Of a DNA stretch of 64,000 nucleotides, positions 16,913-26,131 are shown one piece after another; the stretch's first letter is position 1; the number at the start of each line of letters is the position of its first letter. A program made the position numbers and the translations under genes. The DNA lies in NCBI RefSeq assembly GCF_900143065.1, contig NZ_FRCX01000002.1, positions 248,001 to 312,000 on the forward strand, written 5' to 3'. The notes under the pieces are model-generated. The model was not told the DNA's origin, made no database searches, and saw only the letters and a list, made by a program, of their open reading frames with translations. This DNA comes from Duganella sacchari. Lineage in GTDB: Bacteria > Pseudomonadota > Gammaproteobacteria > Burkholderiales > Burkholderiaceae_D.

Positions 16913-19333
16913 TCAGGTTTGTGGTTCGTCGCTGGCTGACAAAATGCCGGCCAGATAGAGGTCCACCAGCGCCATTTCGGGCTGGAAAAAGCTCCATGCC
17001 TTGGCCAGATCGCCCATCGCATTGGCGATGCCTGCCCGTTCGATATCCTCGCAATGGTCGGCCAGTTTGACAGCACCGACGCTGCGCGCCGACGACTTCA
17101 GGTTGTGGGCGACGGCGGCGGCCTTGCCCAGGTCGCCCTTGGCGCGGGCATCGCCGATCTCGCCGGCGATGTTCGCCGCACTGGCGCGGAAATGGCGCAG
17201 GAAATCCATGACCACCCTGCTGTCCGTCCCCACCATTTTGCGCAATACGTTAACGTCCACCGGAACAGCCATATCAGGTCCCGCGTCACGACCGGCCACC
17301 ATGGCGGCTGGGTCCGCCATTTCTCCGGGCGCCTTGGGCAGCCAACTCTCCAGCATGTTCTGTAGCGCGGCAAGGGAGGCGGGCTTGCTCAGGTAGTCGT
17401 TCATGCCCGCAGCTTTGCAGCGCTCGCGTTCGCCTTTCAGTGCATTGGCCGTCAGCGCGACGATGGGGATAGGCCGCTCGGGAGATTCCGCGGTACGGAT
17501 GGCGGCGGTAAGCTGGTAACCGTCCATCGCTGGCATGTTCAGGTCGGTGAGCAGTAACGCGTAATCGCCACTGCGCCAGCGGGCCAGCGCTTGCTCGCCG
17601 TTAGCCGTCAGGTCGGCGGCAAAACCGAGCAGGGTGAGTTGTTGTTCGATCACCATCTGATTCAGGTGGTTGTCCTCGGCCACCAGAATCAGGCGGCCCT
17701 CACGGCGCGCCTGTTCGCGCGACGGCGCCTGTCGAGGCTCCAGTACATTGGCGTCCACCGACATGCGGTCGGCGTCCATGTCCTGAGGATCGCGACCGGT
17801 CTCTTGGTTCGGGCTCAACGCGAATGGCAGCCGCACGGAAAAGGTGGCCCCCTTGCCCGGCGCGCTGTACACCGTGATGGCGCCGCCCATCAACTCCACC
17901 AGACGATGGCTGATGGCCAGGCCTAGTCCGGTACCGCCGAAGCGTCGGGTGGTGGAGCTATCGGCCTGGCTAAAGGCCACGAACAAGCGGGAAATCGTGT
18001 CTTGCGTCATGCCTATGCCGTTGTCCACCACCTGGAACTCGACAGTCGCCCTGCCCGGCTCACTCGCCACCAGCATCGCCCGCACCGCGACGTGGCCCGC
18101 GTTGCCGGCGCCAGCGGAAAATTTGATGGCGTTATTGATCAGGTTGATCAGCACTTGCCGCAGACGCAACTGGTCGCCCAGCACCAGACGGGGAATCGCC
18201 GGGTCGGTGAATAGGGTCAGCTCCACCCCTTGTTTTTTCGCCAAACAGCTGAGCATGGCGCAAACTGTCTCGACCACGTCGGCAACCGCGATGGGCTCGT
18301 TCTCGGTATCGAGGCGTCCCGCTTCTATCTTGGAGAAGTCGAGAATGTCGTCGATGATGCCCAGCAGCGAAGAGGCCGAATCGCGTATTAGATCCGCCAT
18401 GGCCAGTTGATGGGGTTTCAGTGCGGAGCGCGCCAGCAGATCGATCATGCAGATCACGCCATTCATCGGCGTGCGGATTTCATGGCTCATGGTCGCCAAA
18501 AATTGCGATTTGGCCTGAGCGGTGCGGCGCTCACGCAGATCGTCCATGCAGACATGGGCGAACGTCTCGCCGCCGCTGCTGATCAGGCTGACGGAGACAT
18601 CGACCGGGATTTCCTGACCATTGCTGTCGCGCACGCCGCTCTCGAAGCGCAGCGAACCGCGTTCGCACAACTGCTGCCAGTGCTGAGGCCATCGCATCGG
18701 TTCGATCTGGGTGTCGAGGTCGGTGATACGCCTCCGCAGCAACTGCCGGCGGTCCAGTCCCAGCAGCCGACAGGCGGCCGCGTTGGCATCGTGAAAGGCG
18801 CCGTCGGGCCCCACCAGGAATAGCGCATCGTTGGCCTGTTCGACGGCGTGGCGGGTGAGCAGCAGTTGGCGCTGCGCCCGCTCCCGCTCACTGACGTCGC
18901 AGGCGGACGGGATCAGCCACTGCACGCGTCCGTCAGGGCCATGCAGCGGTAGCAGCGAGAAGTCCATGGCGACCGTGTCACCGTCGCTGGTGGCGACGCG
19001 CACGTCAAAGCGCACGACCTCGCCGCGCGACGCCCTTGCAAGCGCCTTTTGCACTTTCCGCCGCGACGACTTGCAGCCCTGCCACCACGGAGTCTTGTCG
19101 AAGCGCTGGCCGAGTACCTGTTCCGGCGTGCAGCCGATGCTCCGCAGCGCGGCATGGTTGGCGTAGCGCAGAACCCCGTCGACGTCGAGCAGGCCGGCGA
19201 AGACGGATGGCCCCAGGCGATCCAGCACATCGTGCAGCGTGCGCTCGGCGGAAGGCGGCACGCCGGCGGCCGCGAGCGGGAGCGGCGACGCCGCGCCGTA
19301 AGGGATAGCCCGATCTGTGGTTAGTTTTTCCAT
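16913..19333 (-). CDS. Hybrid sensor kinase: PAS-PAS-HisKA-HATPase-REC-HPt
   Basis: 806-residue soluble hybrid kinase without obvious membrane helices. Order: PAS (about 32-150), PAS (160-275), HisKA with SHEIRTPMNG (His about 283), HATPase_c (NLINNAIKF, DNGIGM, GGTGLGLAIS), receiver (LVAEDNHLNQMV; Asp about 595 in LTDLNMPAMDG; K in YLSKPA), and an HPt domain with AHNLKSSARSVGA (His about 743). The complete relay within one chain means the downstream response regulator and receiver-EAL protein are probable final acceptors. PAS domains suggest a cytoplasmic ligand or redox signal, not identifiable here. The ATG at 19333 lacks a strong ribosome site. Confidence 0.9.
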   Translation of the reverse strand: MEKLTTDRAIPYGAASPLPLAAAGVPPSAERTLHDVLDRLGPSVFAGLLDVDGVLRYANHAALRSIGCTPEQVLGQRFDKTPWWQGCKSSRRKVQKALARASRGEVVRFDVRVATSDGDTVAMDFSLLPLHGPDGRVQWLIPSACDVSERERAQRQLLLTRHAVEQANDALFLVGPDGAFHDANAAACRLLGLDRRQLLRRRITDLDTQIEPMRWPQHWQQLCERGSLRFESGVRDSNGQEIPVDVSVSLISSGGETFAHVCMDDLRERRTAQAKSQFLATMSHEIRTPMNGVICMIDLLARSALKPHQLAMADLIRDSASSLLGIIDDILDFSKIEAGRLDTENEPIAVADVVETVCAMLSCLAKKQGVELTLFTDPAIPRLVLGDQLRLRQVLINLINNAIKFSAGAGNAGHVAVRAMLVASEPGRATVEFQVVDNGIGMTQDTISRLFVAFSQADSSTTRRFGGTGLGLAISHRLVELMGGAITVYSAPGKGATFSVRLPFALSPNQETGRDPQDMDADRMSVDANVLEPRQAPSREQARREGRLILVAEDNHLNQMVIEQQLTLLGFAADLTANGEQALARWRSGDYALLLTDLNMPAMDGYQLTAAIRTAESPERPIPIVALTANALKGERERCKAAGMNDYLSKPASLAALQNMLESWLPKAPGEMADPAAMVAGRDAGPDMAVPVDVNVLRKMVGTDSRVVMDFLRHFRASAANIAGEIGDARAKGDLGKAAAVAHNLKSSARSVGAVKLADHCEDIERAGIANAMGDLAKAWSFFQPEMALVDLYLAGILSASDEPQT

Positions 19334-19396
19334 GCAGACAGTTTGCCCGGCAAACTGTGCTGTGTAGGTGAGCAGTTGCGGGCCTGGGTGACCGGA

Positions 19397-20866
19397 TCAG
19401 ATCGCCGGATGCCGGCCGGCATAGGCGCGCATCGCGTCGTCCACCAGCCGCGCCAGCGTGCGGATGGCGCGTTCGAGCGTCGCGTCCCAGCTCTGGCCAC
19501 AGGTCAGCCGAATGTGGTGCTGGAACTCGCCGCGCGCGGAGAACATGGGGCCCGGCGCTATGCTGATGCCCTGCTCCAGCGCTGCGCGGAACAGCGCCAT
19601 CGCGTCGACCCCGACGGGCAATTCGACCCACAAGAAGTATCCGCCGGCGGGGCACACGGCCTGCGTTCCCTCGGGGAAGTTGCGGGTGACGGCGTCGAAC
19701 AGGGCGGCGCGTTGGGCCTGCAACGACAGGCGCAGACTTCGCAGATGGCGGTCGTAGCCGCCTTCCTGCAGGTAGCCGGCCAGCGCAGCCTGCACAGGGA
19801 TCGATCCCGACAGGCTGGTCATCACCTTGAGCCGCTGGACATTGTGCACCCACCGGCCGGGCACGGTCCAGCCGACGCGATAGCCTGGCGCCAGGCACTT
19901 CGAAAAGGACGCGCAGTGCAGCACCAAGCCGGAGCGGTCGAACGCCTTGGCGGGCAGCGGCGCTACCTTGCCCTCATAAAGCTCTGAATAGACGTCGTCT
20001 TCGATCAGCGGCAGGTTGTGGCGCGCCAGCAGCTCGACCAGGTCGCGCTTTTTCGCGTCGGGCATCAGGCTGCCGAGCGGATTCTGGAAAGTCGTCGTCA
20101 GCCAGCACGCCTTCGGGCGATACAGCTCGATGACTTGCGCCAGGCGGTCGAGGTCGATGCCCTCGCGAGCGTGGGTTGGCACCTCGATTGCATGCAGGCC
20201 CAGATGCTGGAGGGCCTGCAGCGCGATATAGAAGGTTGGGGATTCGACCACCACCGCATCGCCCGGCCGCGTCAGCGCGCTCAGACACAGATGCAAGGCT
20301 TCCATCGCGCCGTTGGTCAGCACCACCTCGTCGGCGTCCACTGCCATCCCGTGCAGCAAATAGCGCTTGGCGATCTCGCGCCTGAGCGACAAGTTACCCG
20401 GTGGTAGGTCATCGACCATGTTCCAGGGTTCAAGTCGTCGTGTGCTCGATATCAGCGAGCGCCGCAATCGGTCCAGTGGAAACAGCGCCGGGTTCACGAA
20501 TGCCGAGCCGAATGGCACCACGTCGCGCGCACGGGCAACGCCGAGGATGGTGCAGATCAAGTCATTGACCTGCACGGTTTGAACACCCGGCTGCGGGGCG
20601 GAGGTTCGCGGCTCGGCGAGTAGCAAGCCGCTGGCGCGCGCGGCGACAAAGTAGCCTGACCGGGGTACCGCGCGCACCAGGCCGCGGGACTCGAGCAGGT
20701 AGTAAGCCTGGAACACCGTGCTCGGACTCATCCGCCGCGCGGCGCAGGTCTGGCGAACGGAGGGCAAGCGGTCCCCCGGGCGTAGTACCCCCACAGCGAT
20801 CTGCTGCTGGAGTTCCTGCGCTAATGCTTCGAATTTCGAAGGGGCGGTGGATGATTGGGTAGGCAT
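19397..20866 (-). CDS. MocR-type regulator (GntR HTH fused to class I aminotransferase)
   Basis: 489 residues from the ATG at 20866 (MPTQSSTAPSKFEALAQEL). Residues 10-80 are a GntR winged helix (LRPGDRLPSVRQTCAARRMS, STVFQAYYLLESRGLV). The rest is an aminotransferase-fold domain with NGAMEALHLCL, the TFQNPLG segment, and the PLP lysine in ASFSKCLAPGYRVGW (about Lys322). MocR proteins use PLP or its Schiff base as an effector and usually regulate vitamin B6, GABA or amino-acid genes, often divergently. The neighbouring upstream side holds only transposon remnants, so its target is not visible; it may be an orphan. Confidence 0.88.
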   Translation of the reverse strand: MPTQSSTAPSKFEALAQELQQQIAVGVLRPGDRLPSVRQTCAARRMSPSTVFQAYYLLESRGLVRAVPRSGYFVAARASGLLLAEPRTSAPQPGVQTVQVNDLICTILGVARARDVVPFGSAFVNPALFPLDRLRRSLISSTRRLEPWNMVDDLPPGNLSLRREIAKRYLLHGMAVDADEVVLTNGAMEALHLCLSALTRPGDAVVVESPTFYIALQALQHLGLHAIEVPTHAREGIDLDRLAQVIELYRPKACWLTTTFQNPLGSLMPDAKKRDLVELLARHNLPLIEDDVYSELYEGKVAPLPAKAFDRSGLVLHCASFSKCLAPGYRVGWTVPGRWVHNVQRLKVMTSLSGSIPVQAALAGYLQEGGYDRHLRSLRLSLQAQRAALFDAVTRNFPEGTQAVCPAGGYFLWVELPVGVDAMALFRAALEQGISIAPGPMFSARGEFQHHIRLTCGQSWDATLERAIRTLARLVDDAMRAYAGRHPAI

Positions 20867-21054
20867 GGTGTCGGCACCATGCCTCACCGATTGCCGGCTG
20901 GATAGAGGTGCGCTGCTACAGTCTACGGGTATCCCGTTGAAATGCAAGCTAACTTGACATTGACCCGACAAGCGCGCAGATGCGTGTGATAGTTAAGCCC
21001 GCCCCTGACACAATTGCTCGAACGATGCTTTCCTCCGCCATCTGCTAGCAGCGT

Positions 21055-21230
21055 CGAAAATGCATGCCGACGGTATACTGATTCCGGTGCTGCGACCCGG
21101 CAATGGCAAAACTAGCACGGCCCGTCTATGGACCTATGTATGCGACAACAGGCCCCGCGGCGACTCAACGCGGCCGTCGCTTTGGTTTGCCCAGATGCCC
21201 GACCGCAAAGGCATTCATCCACAAGCACAC
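21055..21230 (+). pseudogene. IS66-family transposase (TnpC) fragment
   Basis: The plus strand reads KMHADGILIPVLRPGNGKTS, then ARLWTYVCDNRPRGDSTRPS and PDRKGIHPQAH, matching the part of IS66 TnpC that carries the first catalytic Asp. The usual H-A-D-D-T-P-V is H-A-D-G-I-L-I here, so the catalytic residue context is mutated as well as truncated at both ends. Confidence 0.7.
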
Positions 21231-21565
21231 GGCGAAGACGATTGTGTCGGTCTCGGAGACGTCATCAACTTTATATTGGAGCGCTTCCAGCTTGACGTTA
21301 CCCTGATCACATCCGACCTTTGTCTAAATCATTGCGTCGAAATTTTACACCCCGTTCCTCGTATGAATTTTCGCCGTACCTCGTGGTCAACCTCGTTTTC
21401 AACAATCGACAGAAAAGTTTATACGATGTAACCGGGCTGTGGGATCCCGACCCTATGAAAACGAAACCGTCCTAGCCTGAACGGACGTACTAATCTTTAA
21501 GTCGGGGAGTTACAGTAAGCGCTTCAACGTAAAGATTCGTACGCCGCGCCTTTCCCACTCGATTA
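21231..21565. other. 335 bases without recognisable genes between transposon remnants
   Basis: The open frame of the IS66 scrap runs on to 21431 but the added residues resemble no IS66 sequence. Nothing else identifiable. Confidence 0.35.
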
Positions 21566-21961
21566 TCACGCACTTAGCGCAGCGTCTAAACCTGTTCGTT
21601 TGCTCGCGGAATTGACCCACTCCAACTGACCCGCCTTCCATTGCCTGGCGAACGCGGCAACGCGATCATATGATCCTTCATAACCTAGCTCTTTTAGATC
21701 CAGATGGAGCTGTTTCAAATTGCGCCGTTGCTTACGCGGCTTTGTGGTCTCGGCTTTGAGCCAGCCTGATAGCTGCACCGAGTACTTATCCAAGCCACTA
21801 GATGATCGCCGCTCCGCATAGGAAGGCTCAGTCGTTTCCGATCGCAGGTAGCGTCGGACGGTGTTACGTCAGATGTCGAGCCGTCTGGCTATCTCTCGTA
21901 TAGGGATCTGGTCACGAAGGTGCCAGCGTCGAATTATTCCTAGCAATGCCACGTCGATCAC
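21566..21961 (-). pseudogene. IS21-family IstA N-terminal remnant with in-frame stop
   Basis: A GTG at 21961 preceded by AGGAG starts IIRRWHLRDQIPIREIARRL, the IstA helix-turn-helix. A TGA at 21869-21871 interrupts the HTH (family reads R-N-T-V-R-R-Y-L right after). The frame continues through KPRKQRRNLKQLHLDLKELG and SYDRVAAFARQWK, then jumps to sequence that looks like the other end of the element. The DDE core and IstB are absent. Confidence 0.75.
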
Positions 21962-22004
21962 TCCGATCTCCTGCCGATAAGACAGGTGGAATTGTGCTAC
22001 CAAC

Positions 22005-22059
22005 GTGGGTCAGATTCAGATGCAAATTCGTGGGGAAAGTGGGTCAGTTTTCAGTGCAA
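22005..22059. repeat. Two 21-bp direct repeats, IS21-type terminal repeats
   Basis: GTGGGTCAGATTCAGATGCAA (22005-22025, written here as the 21-base unit start GTGGGTCAG) and a second GTGGGTCAG unit ending GTGCAA (22039-22059) are imperfect copies. Inverted short units TGACCC occur at 21613-21632. Multiple terminal repeats of this sort mark IS21 ends, so 21.6-22.06 kb probably holds both ends of an internally deleted IS21. Confidence 0.55.
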
Positions 22060-22749
22060 CTCAACACTCAAGCAACTGAGGAACTTCGCAGTGCCTTTAC
22101 ACAAAGCTAAAGTCGTATCCAAGTCACATCGCAAACGCCGGCTTCTGCCAGCTGCTGCATGCATGGTCAAGATAGCATCTTACCTGCTTGCAAAGTTCAC
22201 GATTTGTCACGCCCAGGCGGAAGCCGCCCAGTTGCAGACCTTGGAGCTTTAAGCAGATTATCAATACATTCCATGGCATGTCTCTGCTGCGCCCATTGAC
22301 GAGAAAATCGTTTTAGCACACCTATTGTCTTAGAACGCAGCCACCGCAGAACCACAAAACATAACCAAGAGCGGAAAATTGGCGCAGGCGGTGGCGGCTA
22401 ATTGTAGCGACCTGCGTTTGAAAACACGCCGACAGGAAAAGCGCCGTTTCAACCGGCATGCACCGGCCCCGCCCGGGTCCTCGCCCTGCTCTCCCGCCAG
22501 CCAGTCAGCGGGCAAGGCCACGGCAGCCGACATCCGCCTGACCAGCACCACGCCGGGCCAATGCACCACAAGTCGAATTACCAAGTCACGTCTATAGACG
22601 GCATGGCACGTAGCACACAGCAGCGCCCCGGCCGCGCCATCCAGCCGAGTCGAGCGCTGTGACAATTCGACAGTTTTCCGTCGCCCCCCGGGTGCTACAG
22701 TAAGCCGTCAGTTGTAGACAATCAAAATACGACCCACGGATACGCCACG
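22060..22749. other. 690 bases with no gene I can support
   Basis: Lies between the IS21 remnant and the deaminase-like gene. A 111-codon minus-strand frame (22330-22665) resembles nothing I recognise and has no ribosome site. The promoter of the downstream gene should be here; no clear -35/-10 pair stands out. Confidence 0.35.
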
Positions 22750-24318
22750 ATGCCACCGAAGACCAGAATCAAGAATCAGGGAAAAAAGAACGAGCAAACC
22801 AAGCAGAAATCCGAATCTGACGAGTCGACGAGCAGCTCGGGCCAGCGCCAAAACGAGTCCAGCGCGAACAGGCATGCGCCGCCCATGCGTATCAAGCTGG
22901 GCAGCGCATCAGCCCAGCAAGAAATCGTTCCTCGCCAGCAGATTCGGCCGGTACCGAAAGACCAAATTGTCAAGGCGAAGATTCAAACCACCCGCTGCCT
23001 ACGCTATCGGGTCACGTTCGCCGAGCCGGAATTAACGGTCTACAGCGGCACGCTGGTCGAAGGCAAACAAACCCAGGCCAACTTTGGCAGCGTCAGACTG
23101 AACTGCAATATTTCGCTTGACTCGGCCAAGCTGCAGCTGCTCTCTTCCTTAAGCCAATGCATGTTGGAGTATCTCGAGCAGGAAGGCAACGGCCAGGCTG
23201 CACAGTCGGGCAAGCCGTCCAACCCCAAACAGCAAGGTCGTTCAACAAACGCCAGTTCCTCTGTCGAAGCGGAACAAGCGGCCGCCAACAAGCACGCGGA
23301 AGTACAGATCGGGTTTGACGACCGCGGCATGTACATCGCTTCCAACGCGGGAGCCATAGACCGCGCAAGCTATTTGAAGATGCTCAAGTGGGTCCGGCGT
23401 CAGCCGGACGCCGATCCCGACCATGAGCGGCCCCTGACGCGCGCCATCGCCCGCATTCAAAGTCTGTTCAGTGCCGACGAGCAGCGCGAAGACAGTCACG
23501 CCAAGCTGCAAAGCAAGCATGAAGAAGCGATACAGGTCAGGCAAACGAGTAGAGACCGGCGCATCGAGCGCGGCCAACTTCCTCTGCAAGAAGTACTCGA
23601 CATATTCAATCAGGAAAATCAGACGGCGGAACAGAAGCTCGCCAAGGACCGCGACGACGTTCTGGCCGGCGTCATCGAGCAATCGCCATGGTACAAGAAC
23701 GTGGTGGAGCGCACCATCGACCGCACCAACCAAGGCGAACTCGCCAATCTGTATCATTTCCTAAAGGCGCTAAGGAACGGCGACGGCATTGCCGCCAGCA
23801 TGTCCTTGATCGCCGAACACACTTGGGCCGGCGAACTGTCCATCGTCCACGCCGAACTCAGAGTCGTGCGCGCCGCATGGCTGATCGGCTCGGGAAAGCT
23901 ATTGCTGGGCGGCGCCAAGCGCGCATGCTGGGGATGCTACAACGTCATCAAGGAACTCGACCAACAAGCGATCAACCGCCGGCAAGCGCAGCACACGCAA
24001 GCCTCGACATCGACGCTCACCACCACGCACCCCGCAGTCCCCACCCGCCCGCGCAGTGCCAGCCTACCGCCGCCCCCCACCACCATCTCCGCTCCCGTCC
24101 ACCGTGCCCGCAGCGCCAGCATGCCGCCACACCCGCCGGCAACATTCGACATCTTGCGGCTAATCGACGACGATATCCCAGGCGGCGCCTTTCCCAAGTC
24201 GTATTGCGGCGTAAGCAGCAGCGACCGCACCCACGTCGACGAAGCCCCGCCCGAAGACACACTGGCCGCCAATTTAACCCGCCGGCGCTCAGTCATCCTG
24301 TTCAAGGACGAACCCTAA
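22750..24318 (+). CDS. Orphan protein with deaminase-like HAE/CxxC zinc signature
   Basis: 522 residues, no signal peptide or membrane segment. Residues 1-45 are Lys/Ser/Gln-rich and look disordered. Residues ~60-145 form a mixed segment of unknown fold. Residues 325-402 contain His367-Ala-Glu369 (SIVHAELRVV) followed 24 residues later by Cys393-x-x-Cys396 (KRACWGCYNV), the spacing and order of the zinc-binding and proton-shuttle residues of the cytidine/nucleic-acid deaminase superfamily, closest in style to the fungal/OTT_1508-like group. The C-terminal 110 residues are Pro/Ser-rich with two RSASxP motifs (435-440 and 454-459) and a final RRRS. It stands alone between transposon remnants. 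An exported effector or toxin is my inference; no function is established. Confidence 0.75.
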   Translation: MPPKTRIKNQGKKNEQTKQKSESDESTSSSGQRQNESSANRHAPPMRIKLGSASAQQEIVPRQQIRPVPKDQIVKAKIQTTRCLRYRVTFAEPELTVYSGTLVEGKQTQANFGSVRLNCNISLDSAKLQLLSSLSQCMLEYLEQEGNGQAAQSGKPSNPKQQGRSTNASSSVEAEQAAANKHAEVQIGFDDRGMYIASNAGAIDRASYLKMLKWVRRQPDADPDHERPLTRAIARIQSLFSADEQREDSHAKLQSKHEEAIQVRQTSRDRRIERGQLPLQEVLDIFNQENQTAEQKLAKDRDDVLAGVIEQSPWYKNVVERTIDRTNQGELANLYHFLKALRNGDGIAASMSLIAEHTWAGELSIVHAELRVVRAAWLIGSGKLLLGGAKRACWGCYNVIKELDQQAINRRQAQHTQASTSTLTTTHPAVPTRPRSASLPPPPTTISAPVHRARSASMPPHPPATFDILRLIDDDIPGGAFPKSYCGVSSSDRTHVDEAPPEDTLAANLTRRRSVILFKDEP

Positions 24319-24365
24319 ACCTGCGCTAGCCCCAGCAAGCAGGCATACCACGGTAATCCCCCATT

Positions 24366-24397
24366 TTTAGAGCGCGCTAAATTTAGAGCGCGCTAAA
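24366..24397. repeat. Tandem 16-bp repeat inside the IS3 left end
   Basis: TTTAGAGCGCGCTAAA occurs twice back to back (24366-24381 and 24382-24397). Each copy has TTTAG...CTAAA arms and could form a small cruciform. It lies between the terminal inverted repeat and the orfB stop. Confidence 0.8.
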
Positions 24398-24405
24398 AGT
24401 AGAGG

Positions 24406-25233
24406 TTAAGCGGCCAAGGCAAGCTTCTGTTTTGGTGTTATGCCATCAAGTGCCATGTTGGGCCGATCGTGATTGTAAGTCCACAGCCAGCGGGTTGCAA
24501 AATCCTGGATGTCGTCCAGTGTTTCAAATAGGTGGTGAGCCAGCCAGTCATAGCGCACGGTGCGGTTGTAGCGTTCAACGTAAGCGTTCTGCTGCGGCTG
24601 CCCCGGCTGTATGAAGTCGATGCGGATACCGCGCCTGGCAGCCCAGGACATGGTCACTGCGCTGATGTACTCAGGGCCGTTATCGCAACGAATCACCAGT
24701 GGTTTTCCCCGCCATTCAATGATCCTATCGAGCGATCGGATTACCCGCTCAGCTGGCAGCGAGAAGTCCACCTCTATACCGAGTCCTTTGCGATTGTAGT
24801 CGTCGATCACATTGAACAAACGGATACTGCGGCCATCGGCCAGCTGGTCATGCATGAAGTCCATCGACCAAGTCTGGTTGGCCTGTGTGGGCACGGCCAG
24901 TGGCAGCGGTTTCTCCCGCACCAGGCGATGACGCGGCTTGATTCGCAGGTTCAGTTCGAGCTCGCGGTAAATCCGGTAGACACGTTTGTGGTTCCAGCCA
25001 AATGACTTCACGTTGCGCAGGTATAGAAAACACAGGCCGAAGCCCCAGTTACGCTGATTGGTTGTCAGTCGCACCAGCCAGTCGGCTATAACCTCGTTCT
25101 CCGCATTCAGCTTGGCTTCGTAGCGGTAGCAAGTTTGGCTGATGCCAAAGGCCCGGCACGCGACCTTGACGCTCAAGCGGCCTGCGGCCACGTAGCGCCG
25201 CGCCATCTCACATCGACGAGATGGCTTCACCAC
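24406..25233 (-). CDS. IS3-family transposase OrfB (DDE integrase domain)
   Basis: 275 codons of the rve integrase core. Catalytic residues are visible: Asp in [11 protein letters not shown], Asp in [10 protein letters not shown] and Glu in [16 protein letters not shown]. The N-terminal HTH_21 segment contains [12 protein letters not shown] and [13 protein letters not shown]. The reading frame opens in -1 relative to OrfA across the slippery A6G run at 25239-25233 (minus strand), so the active transposase is expected as an OrfAB frameshift fusion. No disrupting mutation, so it may be mobile. Confidence 0.9.
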   Translation of the reverse strand: MVKPSRRCEMARRYVAAGRLSVKVACRAFGISQTCYRYEAKLNAENEVIADWLVRLTTNQRNWGFGLCFLYLRNVKSFGWNHKRVYRIYRELELNLRIKPRHRLVREKPLPLAVPTQANQTWSMDFMHDQLADGRSIRLFNVIDDYNRKGLGIEVDFSLPAERVIRSLDRIIEWRGKPLVIRCDNGPEYISAVTMSWAARRGIRIDFIQPGQPQQNAYVERYNRTVRYDWLAHHLFETLDDIQDFATRWLWTYNHDRPNMALDGITPKQKLALAA

Positions 25234-25493
25234 TTTTTTGCCAGTGCCTCCGCGACGATCTCAGCCTTCAGGCGCTCCTCGGCATACATCTTTTTCAGGC
25301 GACGATTTTCCTCTTCCAACTCCTTCATACGGGCCATGAGCGAGGCATCCATGCCGCCGAACTTGGAGCGCCATTTGTAGAACGTGGCGTTGCTGATGCC
25401 ATGCTCTCGGCACAGCTCCGGGACTGGCGCGCCTCCTTCGGCTTGCTTGAGGATGGCAATGATCTGGCTATCGGTAAAACGGGACGTCTTCAT
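25227..25493 (-). CDS. IS3-family OrfA (HTH, leucine-zipper)
   Basis: 88 residues: [20 protein letters not shown], helix-turn-helix ([20 protein letters not shown]), then a coiled-coil zipper ([20 protein letters not shown]). It overlaps OrfB by seven bases at the A6G slippage site. DNA-binding subunit that recognises the element ends. Confidence 0.9.
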   Translation of the reverse strand: MKTSRFTDSQIIAILKQAEGGAPVPELCREHGISNATFYKWRSKFGGMDASLMARMKELEEENRRLKKMYAEERLKAEIVAEALAKKW

Positions 25494-25651
25494 GCAGAAC
25501 TTTCAAAATCTGAGTTTGAAAAATTCTACTTTTAAACGCGATCATTTGCTGGGGGGGATTACCATATGAAGCGCGAAGTATCGGTGTGTCTCCAACTTTA
25601 GGTAAGCGCGCTGGTTTAAACGGGGTTTGGGTTCGACTGCATTGCCCGCAA

Positions 25652-26040
25652 TCAGGGCTTTTTCACGATAGGCAAACTGAGTACCAGGCGGGTCCCGGAT
25701 TTGCCGGACTCCAGCTGGATCATGGCGCCGATGGACGCTGCCCGGCGCAGTTGGTTGCGCAGCCCTTTACCCTCCTTTTCCAATCCTTGATCGACTGAAA
25801 ATCCCACGCCGTTGTCGGTGATGACGACCAGTACAAAGTCGGCCTCGACGCAGGTGGCAACACGGATTTCCGTCGCCGCCGCATGCTTGACGATATTGGC
25901 GAACGCTTCCTGCAAGATGCGCAGGATGTGCAAGGCATTGCGCGGATCGATCCATTCCATCTCCGGCACATGCTCGACCTCCCAGCGCAGCTTGATGCCG
26001 GCACTTTCAAGCCGCGGCCCCAGGCGGAACCGCCTACTTC
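25652..26040 (-). pseudogene. 3' fragment of a NarL-type sensor histidine kinase
   Basis: The minus strand carries only the C-terminal ATP-binding part: LRWEVEHVPEMEWIDPRNAL, then HILRILQEAFANIVKHAAAT (N box), DNGVGF (G1) and GKGLRNQLRRAA (G2), ending VLSLPIVKKP. The sensor and HisKA_3 parts are missing; upstream of about 26040 the frame carries unrelated residues. An ATG at 25969 would give a 105-residue ORF but I consider this a remnant left by the rearrangements that brought the neighbouring IS3. Confidence 0.75.
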
Positions 26041-26131
26041 TGGAAGCAAAGTGTGAGCGAATCCTAGCACTCCGTCAGCGTTTTCGCTGATCGCCCGCCC
26101 CTCGCTAAAGTGGCCTAGTATTATCCATCGC

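Larger units (their letters stand above)
24352..25563 (-). mobile_element. Complete IS3-family element (IS407-like group)
   Basis: About 1.2 kb, with orfA (25227-25493) and orfB (24406-25233) on the minus strand. Both ends read GGTAATCCCCC inward (24352-24362; complement at 25553-25563), and TAAAAGTAGA also recurs inside both ends. No target duplication is convincing. The right end abuts the kinase fragment at 25.65 kb, the left lies 34 bases after the deaminase-like gene. Confidence 0.85.

Noticed and set aside
22330..22665. 111-codon minus-strand frame with CATCH motif
   Set aside because: No recognisable family, no ribosome site, lies among non-coding DNA.
23293..23307. First HAEVQ (residues 182-186) of the 522-aa protein as a deaminase motif
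   Set aside because: No CxxC follows at a suitable distance; the HAE at 367 with CWGC at 393-396 fits much better.
24345..25570. Target-site duplication of the IS3 element
   Set aside because: Flanks ACCAC and ATATG share no clear 3-4 base repeat whichever end is chosen.
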